DNA from: Cichorium intybus
Lineage: Eukaryota; Streptophyta; Magnoliopsida; Asterales; Asteraceae
Direction of reading: 5' to 3'
Assembly (NCBI GenBank): GCA_023525715.1
Contig: CM042016.1
Location: forward strand, 77,306,382 to 77,370,381
DNA: 64,000 bases
A model generated the notes under the pieces. The model was given only the letters and a program-made list of their open reading frames with translations. It had not been told where the DNA came from and searched no databases. A program made the translations under genes and the position numbers. Of the stretch, positions 25,177-35,072 are shown in pieces. Within the stretch, counting starts at the first letter, position 1, and each line of letters opens with the position of its first letter.

Positions 25177-26500
25177 GATCGAACTATTTCGACCAATGCT
25201 CCATCATCTTTCCTAAGACACATTATAACCATTAATGTTCTTGGAAGAAAATAAGCTGTGAAACATTTTCTCTGTTTATGTTGTCACTCAGGTTCTGTTG
25301 ATCTTATACTTCCTTTGAAGTCCTTGAACAGTTCAAGGTTTCAATCAATCGCTTATTCTGATAAGCGAAGCCATGTTGTCACTCAGGTTCTGTTGATCTT
25401 CTAATTGTGTTCAGTTCAAAGACTCGAGCAATACACAGTAACTAGTGTGTCTGTTGCTCATAATCTTAATGTCCTTTACATCTCTATGTAAATTTATGAC
25501 TTTGTTAATTATGTTCAAGATATGCAATCATCACCTGACTCTAAGTCAATTGATTCCAAAATCCTATCCACTGGATCTTTGGGTGATTCATTTCTTGCCA
25601 CAAATGATTTTATTAAGAACTCAATTCATCATGTGACTCTAAGTCAAATGATTCCAAAGTCCTGTCCAACTGGACCTTTGGTTAAATTGATCCTTATAAA
25701 TTTTGCTTTAACAATCATAGAGGACACAATTCATAAATCCAAAACACTTTGGATGTATCAACATTCAAGTTATTTCCACTCATGCAATTATCACACTCAT
25801 ACAACATTTCAAGGATAATTTTAAACAAACATTTATTAAAAGAAAATTAACATTTAAAAAAATAAAATATCCTTGAATAATGTACTATATGATAGACAAT
25901 GTCACACGTATCTAATAAGCTAATAACAAGGTCATAATATCTAACTAAACTGCAAAACTGCATGAGCTTCAGATCCAATCCGAATATGCTCCTATACAAC
26001 AATGTCCCGCATCCTACAGAGTCCATGCATACAGAGCATATGTGATAAACACATCCTGTATCAAGGAATTAAGGATCAGGAGTTCTGAATTCTACGATAT
26101 TCCGGAGTTGCCAAACCGTTTGGCTTCGAAGCATATTTCCAATCTTTCTGTGACTGTGTCCCACCTTGTGGATTCCCAGTTTGAGACATCGATGAACCGG
26201 TCCAGATGATCTGGATTATTTCTTGATGTGTCTTATTATTGGACTCAATCCCAAAGCAGCTGAATCAATGGAACTATGCTTCTACATGAACGACTCATAC
26301 ATAGTCAACATTGAATGTATTTCCATGATTGTCTTATCTGGTTACCCTTACTGTATATCTGGATGAACATACCAGTGAATCGAGTTAATGCTCAACTCCT
26401 GTAAAGGTGACCAAATTTATACAGTTCACCTATGTGTCTCTCTATCTTGAGAACATGTGAACTGGTGCTACTTCCTGCACACTTCAAACTCTTTGAAGAT
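25177..26500 (-). pseudogene. Copia B gag C-terminus and protease start, decayed
   Basis: On the minus strand around 26065-26010 the sequence reads LDTGCVYHICS, matching the protease active-site motif of copia 1 (LDTGCGFHIC) and copia 2. The rest has many stops. Two local tandem duplications are present: ATGTTGTCACTCAGGTTCTG at 25282 and 25373, and a GTGACTCTAAGTCAA block at 25535 and 25635. The LARD is inserted at the left edge. Confidence 0.55.
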
Positions 26501-26872
26501 CTAAGCTCGTCCTTTGTCGACCGGTTCTTTGAACCTTTCCTCGACCAGTTGTGCTAACTTATCTGACTCCAGGAATTCTAAATCCCTGCGAAACTCGTTT
26601 CTAACTATCAATAGCATGATGCAACGAACTTCCTTTGACTCAATAGTCAAGGGGTCATGCTCATCACAAGCTATTGTGTGATGCCGTGCTTTGGGAAGCA
26701 GACACTCAGTAAGATATGGCTTGCTAGCAAAACTAAGAACCATTCTCTATTTGTGAAGCCATACCACATAGTTCAGGCCAGTCAGCCTTACCATATGTAA
26801 CAGGTGCTTTCTGAAACTCTCAGAAATAGGTGAAGGAGGAGAAGAAGGAGAATTGACACTATCTTCAGACAT
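26501..26872 (-). pseudogene. Copia B gag N-terminus
   Basis: The frame starts at an ATG at 26872 (MSEDSVNSPSSPPSP), passes a stop near 26746, and continues as an 80-residue open stretch (26743-26501) including CDEHDPLTIESKEVRCIMLL. Position and pattern match copia gag proteins ('DATKVACIMITTM' in copia 1). It lies downstream of the leader in the same order as in copia 1. Confidence 0.55.
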
Positions 26873-27786
26873 TTATAAAATTTGAATTTATTAGTTTAAT
26901 TTTAATCCTTCTTAAACAATTATCCAATAAATTATTTAACAAGGCTAGGATCCAAAATACCCCAACTATGGTGTGAAGAGGGATGCCGTAATCACAACAT
27001 AATGGTCATTAAGGTAGATAAACATTTATCAATTTTAGTCTTTTGAAATTCCTAGATCTATGAGATACATTGAATTGTTCAATGGCATGTTTAATCTCGG
27101 ATATGCTCTACTGTTTGTGACTGGGATGCCGAGGATCACAAACTAGATGTGAATAACCATGCAAATATGCTCGGTAACCTCAATGTCATTTATCATCTCT
27201 AATTGATGTGCCGGTTAACCACACGCGCTCCATCAATAATGATAAATCATGAGAAACCTATTACCACTCTTTATGAGCCCCTATTAGTGTTTCGTTTAAC
27301 CACACACGCTCAATGTCTCATAAAGTGTAATGTGCAATTTCATGGATTAGCATCTATTTCACATTTTCCTAAAGTAACTAGATTTGGGATTTTATAAAAT
27401 GTTCTAGTACTTTGATTAATAACATTATACTTTTAATGAAATTAAGCGGTCCTATCAAACTCGTTCGGCTAACGACCCTCCACTGATCAAGAGAGCGGTG
27501 GGTGAGAGTGGACACCCATTAGACCGCCATTTTATAGGTAGTCTCCTTATACCCTCCTTATAGATCAGCTTCGTGAATGAGGCCTATTATTGATTTGACT
27601 AACCAATTATCTCATACATATAATATTAACTTTTAATCATAATATATATAAGATGTATTTTAAACCTTTTAAAATATTTCTGGTTTAATCTTTTAATTTT
27701 TTGCAATTTACTATTAATTATAAAATTAAATATAAACCTTTAAATGATTTAATTTATCTTTTAATTAAACAATTAATTAAATATAG
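26873..27786 (-). other. Copia B 5' leader with paired GGTTAACC motifs
   Basis: Collinear (reverse complement) with the copia 1 leader at about 39240-40020, including the block GTTCGGCTAACGA with a nearby GAGAGCGGTGGGTGAGAG. Two motif copies, at 27205-27236 (GTGCCGGTTAACCACACGCG) and 27285-27313 (GTGTTTCGTTTAACCACACA), are about 80 bp apart as in copia 1. Element D is inserted at the right edge. Confidence 0.6.
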
Positions 27787-27791
27787 ATAGG

Positions 27792-28772
27792 TGACATCGC
27801 AGCGGTCGTCATGCGGTCAAAAATAATAAAACCTCACTCTCACTTAGTATAGTGGTAATCAGGATCGATCCACAAGAGTTACGTGGTCAAGGTAGGCAAC
27901 AGATTACCAATTGTAGTGTCATGCTACAACCAGAGGATCTAGTTTCCAACTTTTACCAAAACAGTCCCAAAATCATAAAATCCAACAAATCCCAAATCAA
28001 ACATAAACTTAAACTAAAATCAGAACCAAAACTTAATCTAAATACTTACTGAAATCATAAATGCAATTCAGAAACAGAAGTAATACAAATCAAGTCAAAA
28101 CATCCAACTCATTCAAACTCATTCAACGCATTAAAAAGTAAAAAGAAGCAATTAAACATAACTGAATGATTAACTTTCATAAAAACTCATATCCCAACTG
28201 TTCAAAACAGTAAACATAAAATTCAGAAACTTAAAACCTAATGCTAATGGTTGTCACACCCAATAACACCAAGCTAAGCTATTGAAACTACTAAACTAAT
28301 TGAAAATTAAATAAGAAAACATAAATACCACGTATGGTCGACTGAAAACTGAATCTTGGAGTCAAAGAAGCCTTGGGTGTCGTTCCTTTGCTAATTCTTT
28401 GCAACTGATTTCGACCTAAAACTCTCTATTTATAGTTTTAGAAAATAAGAGGCTGCATCGCGCGCATTAAGAATCCGCGGCACGCGTACGACTTTATCCC
28501 CATTTTTTCAGCATTTGAATTCTTCTTACCGCCTCAATCATGAATCAGTGCGTCGCGCCCTTGTACATCTCTGTGGCGCGCATGCTTATTCGACTCTTTT
28601 GTCTTTATCTCCAAACTTCTTCCATTTTGTACGTATTTAGCCCCTGTTTACATCTTTTCTTTCCAAACAAGCACTGACACAAAAAGTGAGAATACCACAG
28701 CATATATGATATAAATTACCAAGAATAGTGCTCAACAACGACTAAAATACTTGATATTACTAGGCGTTGTCA
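27792..28772 (-). repeat. Element D 3' LTR
   Basis: TGACATCG...GTTGTCA on the plus strand, nearly identical to 33046-34027. It contains a minus-strand TATA box (28427-28434) and CG-rich blocks just upstream of it (28451-28590). Confidence 0.9.
28427..28434 (-). promoter_or_regulatory. TATA box in element D 3' LTR
   Basis: TATAAATA on the minus strand in the context CTATAAATAGAGAG, downstream of a CG-rich block. The same arrangement is at 33681-33688 and, in element C, at 56358-56365. Confidence 0.65.
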
Positions 28773-28786
28773 AACACCCCACACTT
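28773..28786 (-). promoter_or_regulatory. Element D polypurine tract
   Basis: The reverse complement AAGTGTGGGGTGTT abuts the 3' LTR start TGACAACGCC. The core ACCCCACACTT (plus-strand reading) recurs three more times inside the element. Confidence 0.75.
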
Positions 28787-29937
28787 GTGCCTTTCTTGTC
28801 CCCAAGCAAGAGAGTTTTTAACAAATTCTAACTAAGACTCAAACAATTTTTGAATGTGTTCAATTTCAAAGCTTATTGCCTCAGGAGTTAGAGTGAAATA
28901 GTTTGTGAAAACATAATCGGAATATCTTTTGGAATTCACGACTTTCTAAAGAACCCTTGATTACAAATTTTCTGTCCACAATGAAGTGTACGTACTCATT
29001 CATATTCTAAAGGCCATTAAAGAACTATCCATGATTTTCGATGTTGTCCGTGTAACGAGCTTTCAGAAATACCATCCCAGACCAGACGATCTTAGGTGGC
29101 AAGGTGCATAAGCCCCACCCATTTTAGACTTACCGGCTTGAACAACAAAGGCCACTGATTGACAGTCCCCTCCTAAATTCCAATCCTAAAATATTCCAAT
29201 ATTCTAACTCCTAAAACTCAAATTATTTGACTAAACTTATAGCCTGATAACAACTAAATAGTATTTCTCGAAAAATACCAAAGCTATAACATTCAGAAGC
29301 TATTCGTTTCAAAATTACAATCTATTAAAAATTTTGAAAAATTGCTAAAAAAAATTCGAAAATTAGTCATTTCCCGCAAAAATTTCAAAAATACTCTTTC
29401 GACCGTCCACACCCCACACTTAAAACCGTACAACGTCCCCGTTATACATAAACATATTTCAAACTAGGGAGAAAGAGTTACCCCTTAGACGGTAGATTGC
29501 TTGATGGTACTTGGTTGTCACAGATACATAAACACGAACAATTCCTCGACTTAGAATTCAGGAGTTGTAGCGCAATAGTAAAACACGCCGGTGATCATGG
29601 CAAGTGGAGGGGGCACGGTGACCCCACACTTGCCTGAAACAACTCCTCCATTTGGGTATTACATGCATCACTCACAAAAAACATTAAATGCAAACAAAAC
29701 AAATAAAACTATAAACAAGCAAAAATAAAGTAGTGTCATAGGTACAGTACATATATTCCAAAAAGATAAGAAAATACATCAATCGTCCCTGGGTGGCCTG
29801 GAAGGACCTGCCTCGTGATCATGAGCTCGGGTCGGGAATGGTCGGGGGTGTCGTCCCTGTTGTGTGGCCATCTCTAAAAGTACCTACCCGTTCCACTCCA
29901 ACTGATCCTCAATCCTAGCCACCCGATCCTCCAATCG
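28787..29937 (-). other. Element D 3' non-coding region
   Basis: There is no supported frame. It holds two internal copies of the purine-tract core ACCCCACACTT (29411-29421 and 29621-29631) besides the terminal one at 28776-28786. Confidence 0.6.
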
Positions 29938-31114
29938 TCAGAGAGCTGTCATCTCCTCCTGATGTGGATGTGTCGGTGGCACTGGTGGTACAACCCTCTG
30001 GCGACGCCTCGGCAGTTCCTCCTTATAAGCTGGTCGCGGTGCCCTCGGCGCCTCTGTCGCCACCCTCATATATCGCCTTGGCTGTGGCTGATGGATTAGG
30101 TGCATGTTCTCCAAGGCTCGGACTGATGTTCGAATAGGAGGTATCGCCGTCAGGGAATCCATGGTCGCAGCAGTGAGCAACCTATAAGATCGGGCCAGAT
30201 GGGTAATGTAGTGCCCTCCGGTCAAAGGACTGCTGGCTGACGCACCTACTGCCCGGGTGGATAGAGAGATCGCCAGAGCATACGGTAGGTGGAGGAATCT
30301 GGTGGTGTCAAGGAGTACCCACATGTATGTCATGTCCTCACCGGACACCTTCTCACCCCCTTCCTCTGCATAATGGAAGTGGAGATGATGCGGTGTATGA
30401 GCCGGTGAAGCGGGTTACGAAGCTGGCTCTCCCTGTCCGACCCTACCTCAAAAAAGACATTGGACAACTTGGCCCAAATAACTGCATTGGCATCCCATGC
30501 AGGCTGCTGCCCCTGAACACACGCCCAAAGAAAAGGCTTAAAATGCTGACTCTGGAGCTCCTCCTCCGTATATATCGCCATACGTCTCCCAAACTCCCGA
30601 AGACTGCACTCCCTAGGGATCCCCCCAATCGAAATCTGACCAGCCTAGATCGGGCCTCTGCCGAAGCTGGTGCATAGCGGACCGTAGACAGGAACTCCAG
30701 AAGAAGCTCCGCATAGACGACATCGTCCTGGTTGGCCATAAGCCTGTCCCAACCACGACATGTAAATGTATGCTCCCCATGAGACCAAATACGGTGAAGA
30801 AAGGGCTCGATCTCGACCCAGAGCCCGACATCCCTAAGAATGTCCCGATCCAAAATTGTCGCCTCAAGAACCCGGCGACCAATCAATGCGTCCATCCGCT
30901 ATATGTACTTGACCAAACTCTCCAGATCATCAAGAAACTGGAGAAAATGATGGTTGCGCCTGAAAGCCATCTGCACAAACCAACCACACAAGACAAAAAA
31001 TTTTGCAAAATAAGTCCTTATCTTCCCTACCGAACCGCGGCGCGGCCCAAGAACCAGGGTGCGGTGCGGCGAGCGGCTGTTTCGAATTCCAACCCTAAAC
31101 TCACTGATTTTCAC
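29938..31114 (-). pseudogene. Element D ORF B, ATHILA ORF-1-like
   Basis: Read from an ATG at 31114, with a TAG at 30896-30898 (after VKYI). It then continues MDALIGRRVLEATILDRDIL, TFTCRGWDRLMANQDDVVYA, LLLEFLSTV and VRFRLGG. A frameshift follows in a C6 run (30621-30626), then IPRECSLREFGRRMAIYTEEE. A second frameshift lies in a C5 run (30356-30360), then EDMTYMWVLLDTTRFL to the stop at 29938. The central FRLGG...REFGRR-YTEEEL pattern resembles plant ATHILA ORF-1/putative transposon proteins. About 390 residues in total. Function is unknown and no catalytic motif is seen. Confidence 0.55.
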
Positions 31115-31672
31115 CTGTTAACTCAATCCAAACCCACTACAAGGTAGCCTAAGCACCGACTAGCCCCTCTAGGGTGGTCAATTGTCAAATAAACAAGTTA
31201 GAATGGCGTACCTCAATCGTCAGAATAGAATGGGCGAGAAAAACACGAGAAAAACTTCGGTTGATCGGAGCTCTGAGGCGCGTCATGGGTTTGTGTGTGT
31301 GTAATAGTGAAAAGCGACGTACCTTATAAAGAGGAATCTGACCGATCATTTCCCGCGACGCAGATAGGAGCAACCCGCAGCACGCGTATTCCCAAATCAA
31401 CCCGCAGCACGCGTATTCCCAAATCAACCCCTGCGCATCGGGTTGTTCTTCGATCCCGCGGCATGCAAAATGCCATCCCGCGGCGCGGTCTTCAATTTTC
31501 CAAATTCCTTCTTATGACCCCACACTTGCCTCGAACCAATAACACCTGCAACGATGATGATGATATCTTTTTAATTAGTCCTAAGAAATACAGTACCTAC
31601 CTATAAGGATGGGTTGCCTCCCAACAAGCGCTAAGTTTAACGTTTTCAGCCAGACGGAGAGTCCTTCTATAA
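31115..31672 (-). other. Element D spacer with a short CG-rich tandem repeat
   Basis: There is no supported frame. At 31375-31428 a 27-bp unit starting CCCGCAGCACGCG occurs twice in tandem, next to further CCGCGGC-type stretches (to 31490). An internal copy of ACCCCACACTT lies at 31517-31527. Confidence 0.6.
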
Positions 31673-32940
31673 CTACGGTGGATCGTATGCTTTCTTCCTT
31701 TGCTGATTTTCAATCACTACTGTCCCTTTGTTGACCCACTGCTCCTCAAACTTTCCTGGGTCGAATGGCTTGCCGGTTCTCCTGCTGTTGCCCGGTTGCC
31801 GTCTCCTGATGATTTCTCGCGAGTGCTTGGAGGTAGCTTTGAACCTCCAAGCTCGATCCTTCCTTCTATATTTCTTCAAGATCACAGGTTTGATGTGGAA
31901 TGCCCCTAGTGCTGCTCCCAGTAGTTGTTTTGCACCTTGTTTGTTGCTCACATATTGCGTGTCATTTGCAGTTTGTGGTTTTGGTCTGCAATACCAATAA
32001 AAATTTTCCAATCGAATGGGATCGGAAGGCAACATATTGAAATGCTCCTAAATGTCCTCATCGATGGTATTAATCACATCTAATTTTCCATTCATGAATG
32101 GATCATGAGTGGCGATAAAATCATCTTTATTATTTTCAAAGACCAACTTGTCGGCATCATCTTCTTAATCATCGTTCAACAGGTGGATCAGTACTAAGAG
32201 TGAGCGACTGGTATCATCTAGTGATGGTACATATTCACTCACCACTAGATCCTTATTTTCAAAATGCTCAAAATTTTCAAAAATTTTAGGTTCGGGGGTA
32301 GTATTGTCATCTACACCCCTTCCCCAATAGTATCAACAACTTCAGTAATTTTGGGAGTTGTTGGGCTGGGGTCTATACTGTCACTTACTGCCCCCTCCAC
32401 AACATCCTCATCAACCAAATTGTCTGGTGATGGTATGGATTCACTCATCACCGTATCAACATTTTCAAAAACATCAAAAACATTAAGAGTTGTCGAGTCA
32501 GGGGAAGCATTGTCACCTACAACCTCCTCCTTAACAACATTTCCGACCATCTCGGGGGTCTCTTGACTTTCCCAATGTGCATGCCCTTCCATCACATATT
32601 CAGGTGATGCAAGTTCACACACATTATCATTGGTATAAAAATCACTCGCCTCAGGTTCTGGCGGATATTTCCAGCTTTTCTCTAACCTATCTAAAGAAGC
32701 TTGCACTTTTTCAAGAGCATCCGCATGATCCTTCTAAACTTGGTGGGTGTCAGCCATGAGCTCCAATACTTGGGCCCAAGTTACAGAATTTTCAGGTTGA
32801 GATGACTCCTCGGTCCGCCATCTATTGTCATCGAATGATCCATTGTAGCAATCATCCTCGTAATAGTTGTCGGCCGGATTTTCATAATACTTATAATACT
32901 GTTCCGGGTACATGTAATCACCCATTATGAGGATGCACAC
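31673..32940 (-). pseudogene. Element D ORF A, acidic protein of unknown function
   Basis: The first ATG after the primer site is at 32940, about 80 bp downstream. The N-terminus is Tyr/Asp-rich (MGDYMYPEQYYKYYENPADN). It is followed by a TAG near 32734 and, in the same frame, a long acidic Ser/Thr/Pro/Val-rich stretch (32706-32314). A frameshift near 32311 leads to more acidic sequence and two further stops. It ends with a basic tail (32035-31673: KKYRRKDRAWRFK, RRRQPGNSRRTGK). About 420 residues originally. There is no zinc knuckle or retroviral domain, and I do not recognise it. Confidence 0.5.
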
Positions 32941-33022
32941 ATACCAAAAATCAGCAAACTAAAATCAAACATCAAAAATCAGAAAACAGATCCTACAGAT
33001 CGCCTACTCTTAAGCTCACAAC

Positions 33023-33040
33023 TCCCCTGCAACGGCGCCA
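33023..33040 (-). promoter_or_regulatory. Element D primer-binding site (Asp-type)
   Basis: The reverse complement reads TGGCGCCGTTGCAGGGGA, close to the Asp-type site usual for Athila-lineage elements. It is a few bases from the 5' LTR. Confidence 0.85.
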
Positions 33041-33045
33041 AAATT

Positions 33046-34027
33046 TGACATCGTAGCGGTCGTCATGCGGTCAAAAATAATAAAACCTGACTCTCACTTA
33101 GTATAGTGGTAGTCAGGGTTGATCCACAGGAGTTACGTGGTCAAGGTAGGCAACAGATTACAAATTGTAGTGTCACGCTACAACCGGAGGATCTAGTTTC
33201 CAACTTTTACCAAAACAGTCCCAAAATCATAAAATCCAACAAATCCCAAATCAAACATAAACTTAAACTAAAATCAAAACCAAAACTTAATCTAATTACT
33301 TATTGAAATCAGAAATGCAATTCAGAAACAGAAGTAATACAAATCAAGTCAAAACATCCAACTCATTCAAACTCATTCAAATCATTAAAAAGTAAAAAGA
33401 AGCAATTAAACATAACCGAATCATTAACTTTCATAAAAACTCAGATCCCAACTGTTCAAAATAGTAAACATAAAAGTCAGAAACTTAAAACCTAATGCTA
33501 ATGGTTGTCACACCCAATAACACCAAGTTAAGCTATTGAAACTACTAAACTAATTGAAAATTAAATAAGAAAACATAAATACCATGTATGGTCGACTGAA
33601 AACTGAATCTTGGAGTCAAAGAAGCCTTGGGTGTCGTTCCTTTGCTAATTCTTTGCTACTGATTTCGACCTAAAACTCTCTATTTATAGTTTTAGAAAAT
33701 AAGAGGCTGCGTCGCGCGCATTAAGTATCCGCGGCGTGCGTACGAGTTTATCCCCGTTTTTTCGGCATTTGAATTCTTCTCACCGCCTCAATCATGAATT
33801 AGCGCGTCGCGCCCTTGTACATCTCTGCGGCGCGCGTGCTTATTCGACTCTTTTGTCTTTATCTCCAAACTTCTTCCATATTGTACGTATTTAGCCCCTG
33901 CTTATATATTTTCTTTCCAAACAAGCACTGACACAAAAAGTGAGAATACCACAGCATATATGATATAAATTTACCAAGAATAGTGCTCAACAACGACTAA
34001 AATACTTGATATTACTAGGCGTTGTCA
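33046..34027 (-). repeat. Element D 5' LTR
   Basis: Partner of 27792-28772, adjoining the primer-binding site. The minus-strand TATA box is at 33681-33688, with CG-rich blocks at about 33705-33840 upstream. Confidence 0.9.
33681..33688 (-). promoter_or_regulatory. TATA box in element D 5' LTR
   Basis: TATAAATA on the minus strand. It would start the genomic RNA of element D if functional. Confidence 0.65.
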
Positions 34028-34032
34028 ATAGG

Positions 34033-34316
34033 CATCACAAATTAATCAAATTAATTAAATCCTATCTTAAACCCCTAAATCTCGAAAATAGCAATTAAGT
34101 GGGTTTAAGGTTTCCATTTATTAAATAATCACAATTACCAAAAATAGATAACCTTCTAAAACCCTAGCACAAGAAATCGCAAATAGAGGGGGGAGGATAG
34201 GGTTTCGAAAACCCTAGCCCTTGAAATCGATCAAGCCTCCATTTAGGGTTTAGATTCTATAAACCCTAAATCTAAGGATTACAATTATAGCAATTCAATT
34301 AGAAAAAAACCAAATA
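34033..34316 (-). other. Copia B leader with telo-box cluster
   Basis: AAACCCTA or its complement TAGGGTTT occurs about five times between 34155 and 34270, in both orientations, directly after the primer site. One further copy lies in the LTR at about 34365. There is no frame. Confidence 0.6.
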
Positions 34317-34328
34317 ACTCTGATACCA
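34317..34328 (-). promoter_or_regulatory. Copia B primer-binding site (initiator Met tRNA)
   Basis: The reverse complement TGGTATCAGAG, one base inside the LTR end, is the same spacing as in copia 1 (38764). Confidence 0.8.
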
Positions 34329-34329
34329 C

Positions 34330-35072
34330 TGAAAGGTTTTCTGCAATCTATGAACTAAAACCCTAAGTTCACATGCAACCTAAAAAAGGATCTATGTTTT
34401 CTATCTTTGAACATATAATAAAATCCTTAAAGGCCACCAGAAAATTTCTAAAGAAATAAATAAGAAAATCTAACCTTTAGTTTTAACCTTTGAAGCCAAG
34501 CAGCACAAATGTCCTGCCTCTAATGGCTCACACCCAGAACCAAGTAAGCAAGAAAACAAGAGAGGAGAAGGGTAGAAACCCTTAGAATTTTGTGGCTTAT
34601 GAGGGGTGGAGGAGGCCTTTATTTATAGCCTCCAGGTGATAAGCAATAAGGAGTATAACTGCCTTATTTAAGATACTGATATGATAAGACTTTTATCATA
34701 TAACTGAATCTACTTATAACTGCCATAAATTATGCCAATACACATTAAGGAATGTGAAACCCTAAGCCCTTAGGCCCTAATTTCGTCCAAACCCATATAG
34801 GCAACCCTAATTGATGCCAATCCCCTACACTTTTAATTAATCCAATTAATCCTAAAATTAATTCCAATTAATTTCTGATCAATTATTAATTAAATATTAT
34901 GATTTCTAATTAATATATTATTCTCATAATATATTAACAAATCATATTTATCTTTCTATCTTTAAGTTATCTTGTCCTCTGTTAGGTTTTGAGGGCAACC
35001 TAAAAGGACTGTGCTGTCATCAATCAAGTATATGCCTAAATTATAGTCATGGCTTAGACACCTAATCCAACA
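34330..35072 (-). repeat. Copia B 5' LTR
   Basis: On the minus strand it starts TGTTGGATTAGGTGTCTAAG and ends CCTTTCA. The start is nearly the same as the copia 1 LTR (TGTTGGATTTGGTGTCTAAG). The primer site follows one base inside. The LTR is inserted in element C internal sequence. Its 3' partner is missing. Confidence 0.8.

Larger units (their letters stand above)
27792..34027 (-). mobile_element. Element D: non-autonomous Athila-lineage LTR retrotransposon with two ORFs
   Basis: LTRs of 981 and 982 bp (27792-28772, 33046-34027) start TGACATCG and end GTTGTCA. They are flanked by the duplication ATAGG (27787-27791 and 34028-34032). An Asp-type primer site and a purine tract define minus orientation. 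The 4.3-kb interior encodes an acidic protein (ORF A, 32940-31673) and a protein resembling ATHILA ORF-1 (ORF B, 31114-29938). No RT, RNase H or integrase was found. LTRs are related to those of element C, whose gag is Athila-like, so C-type elements could supply enzymes (inference). Confidence 0.85.
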
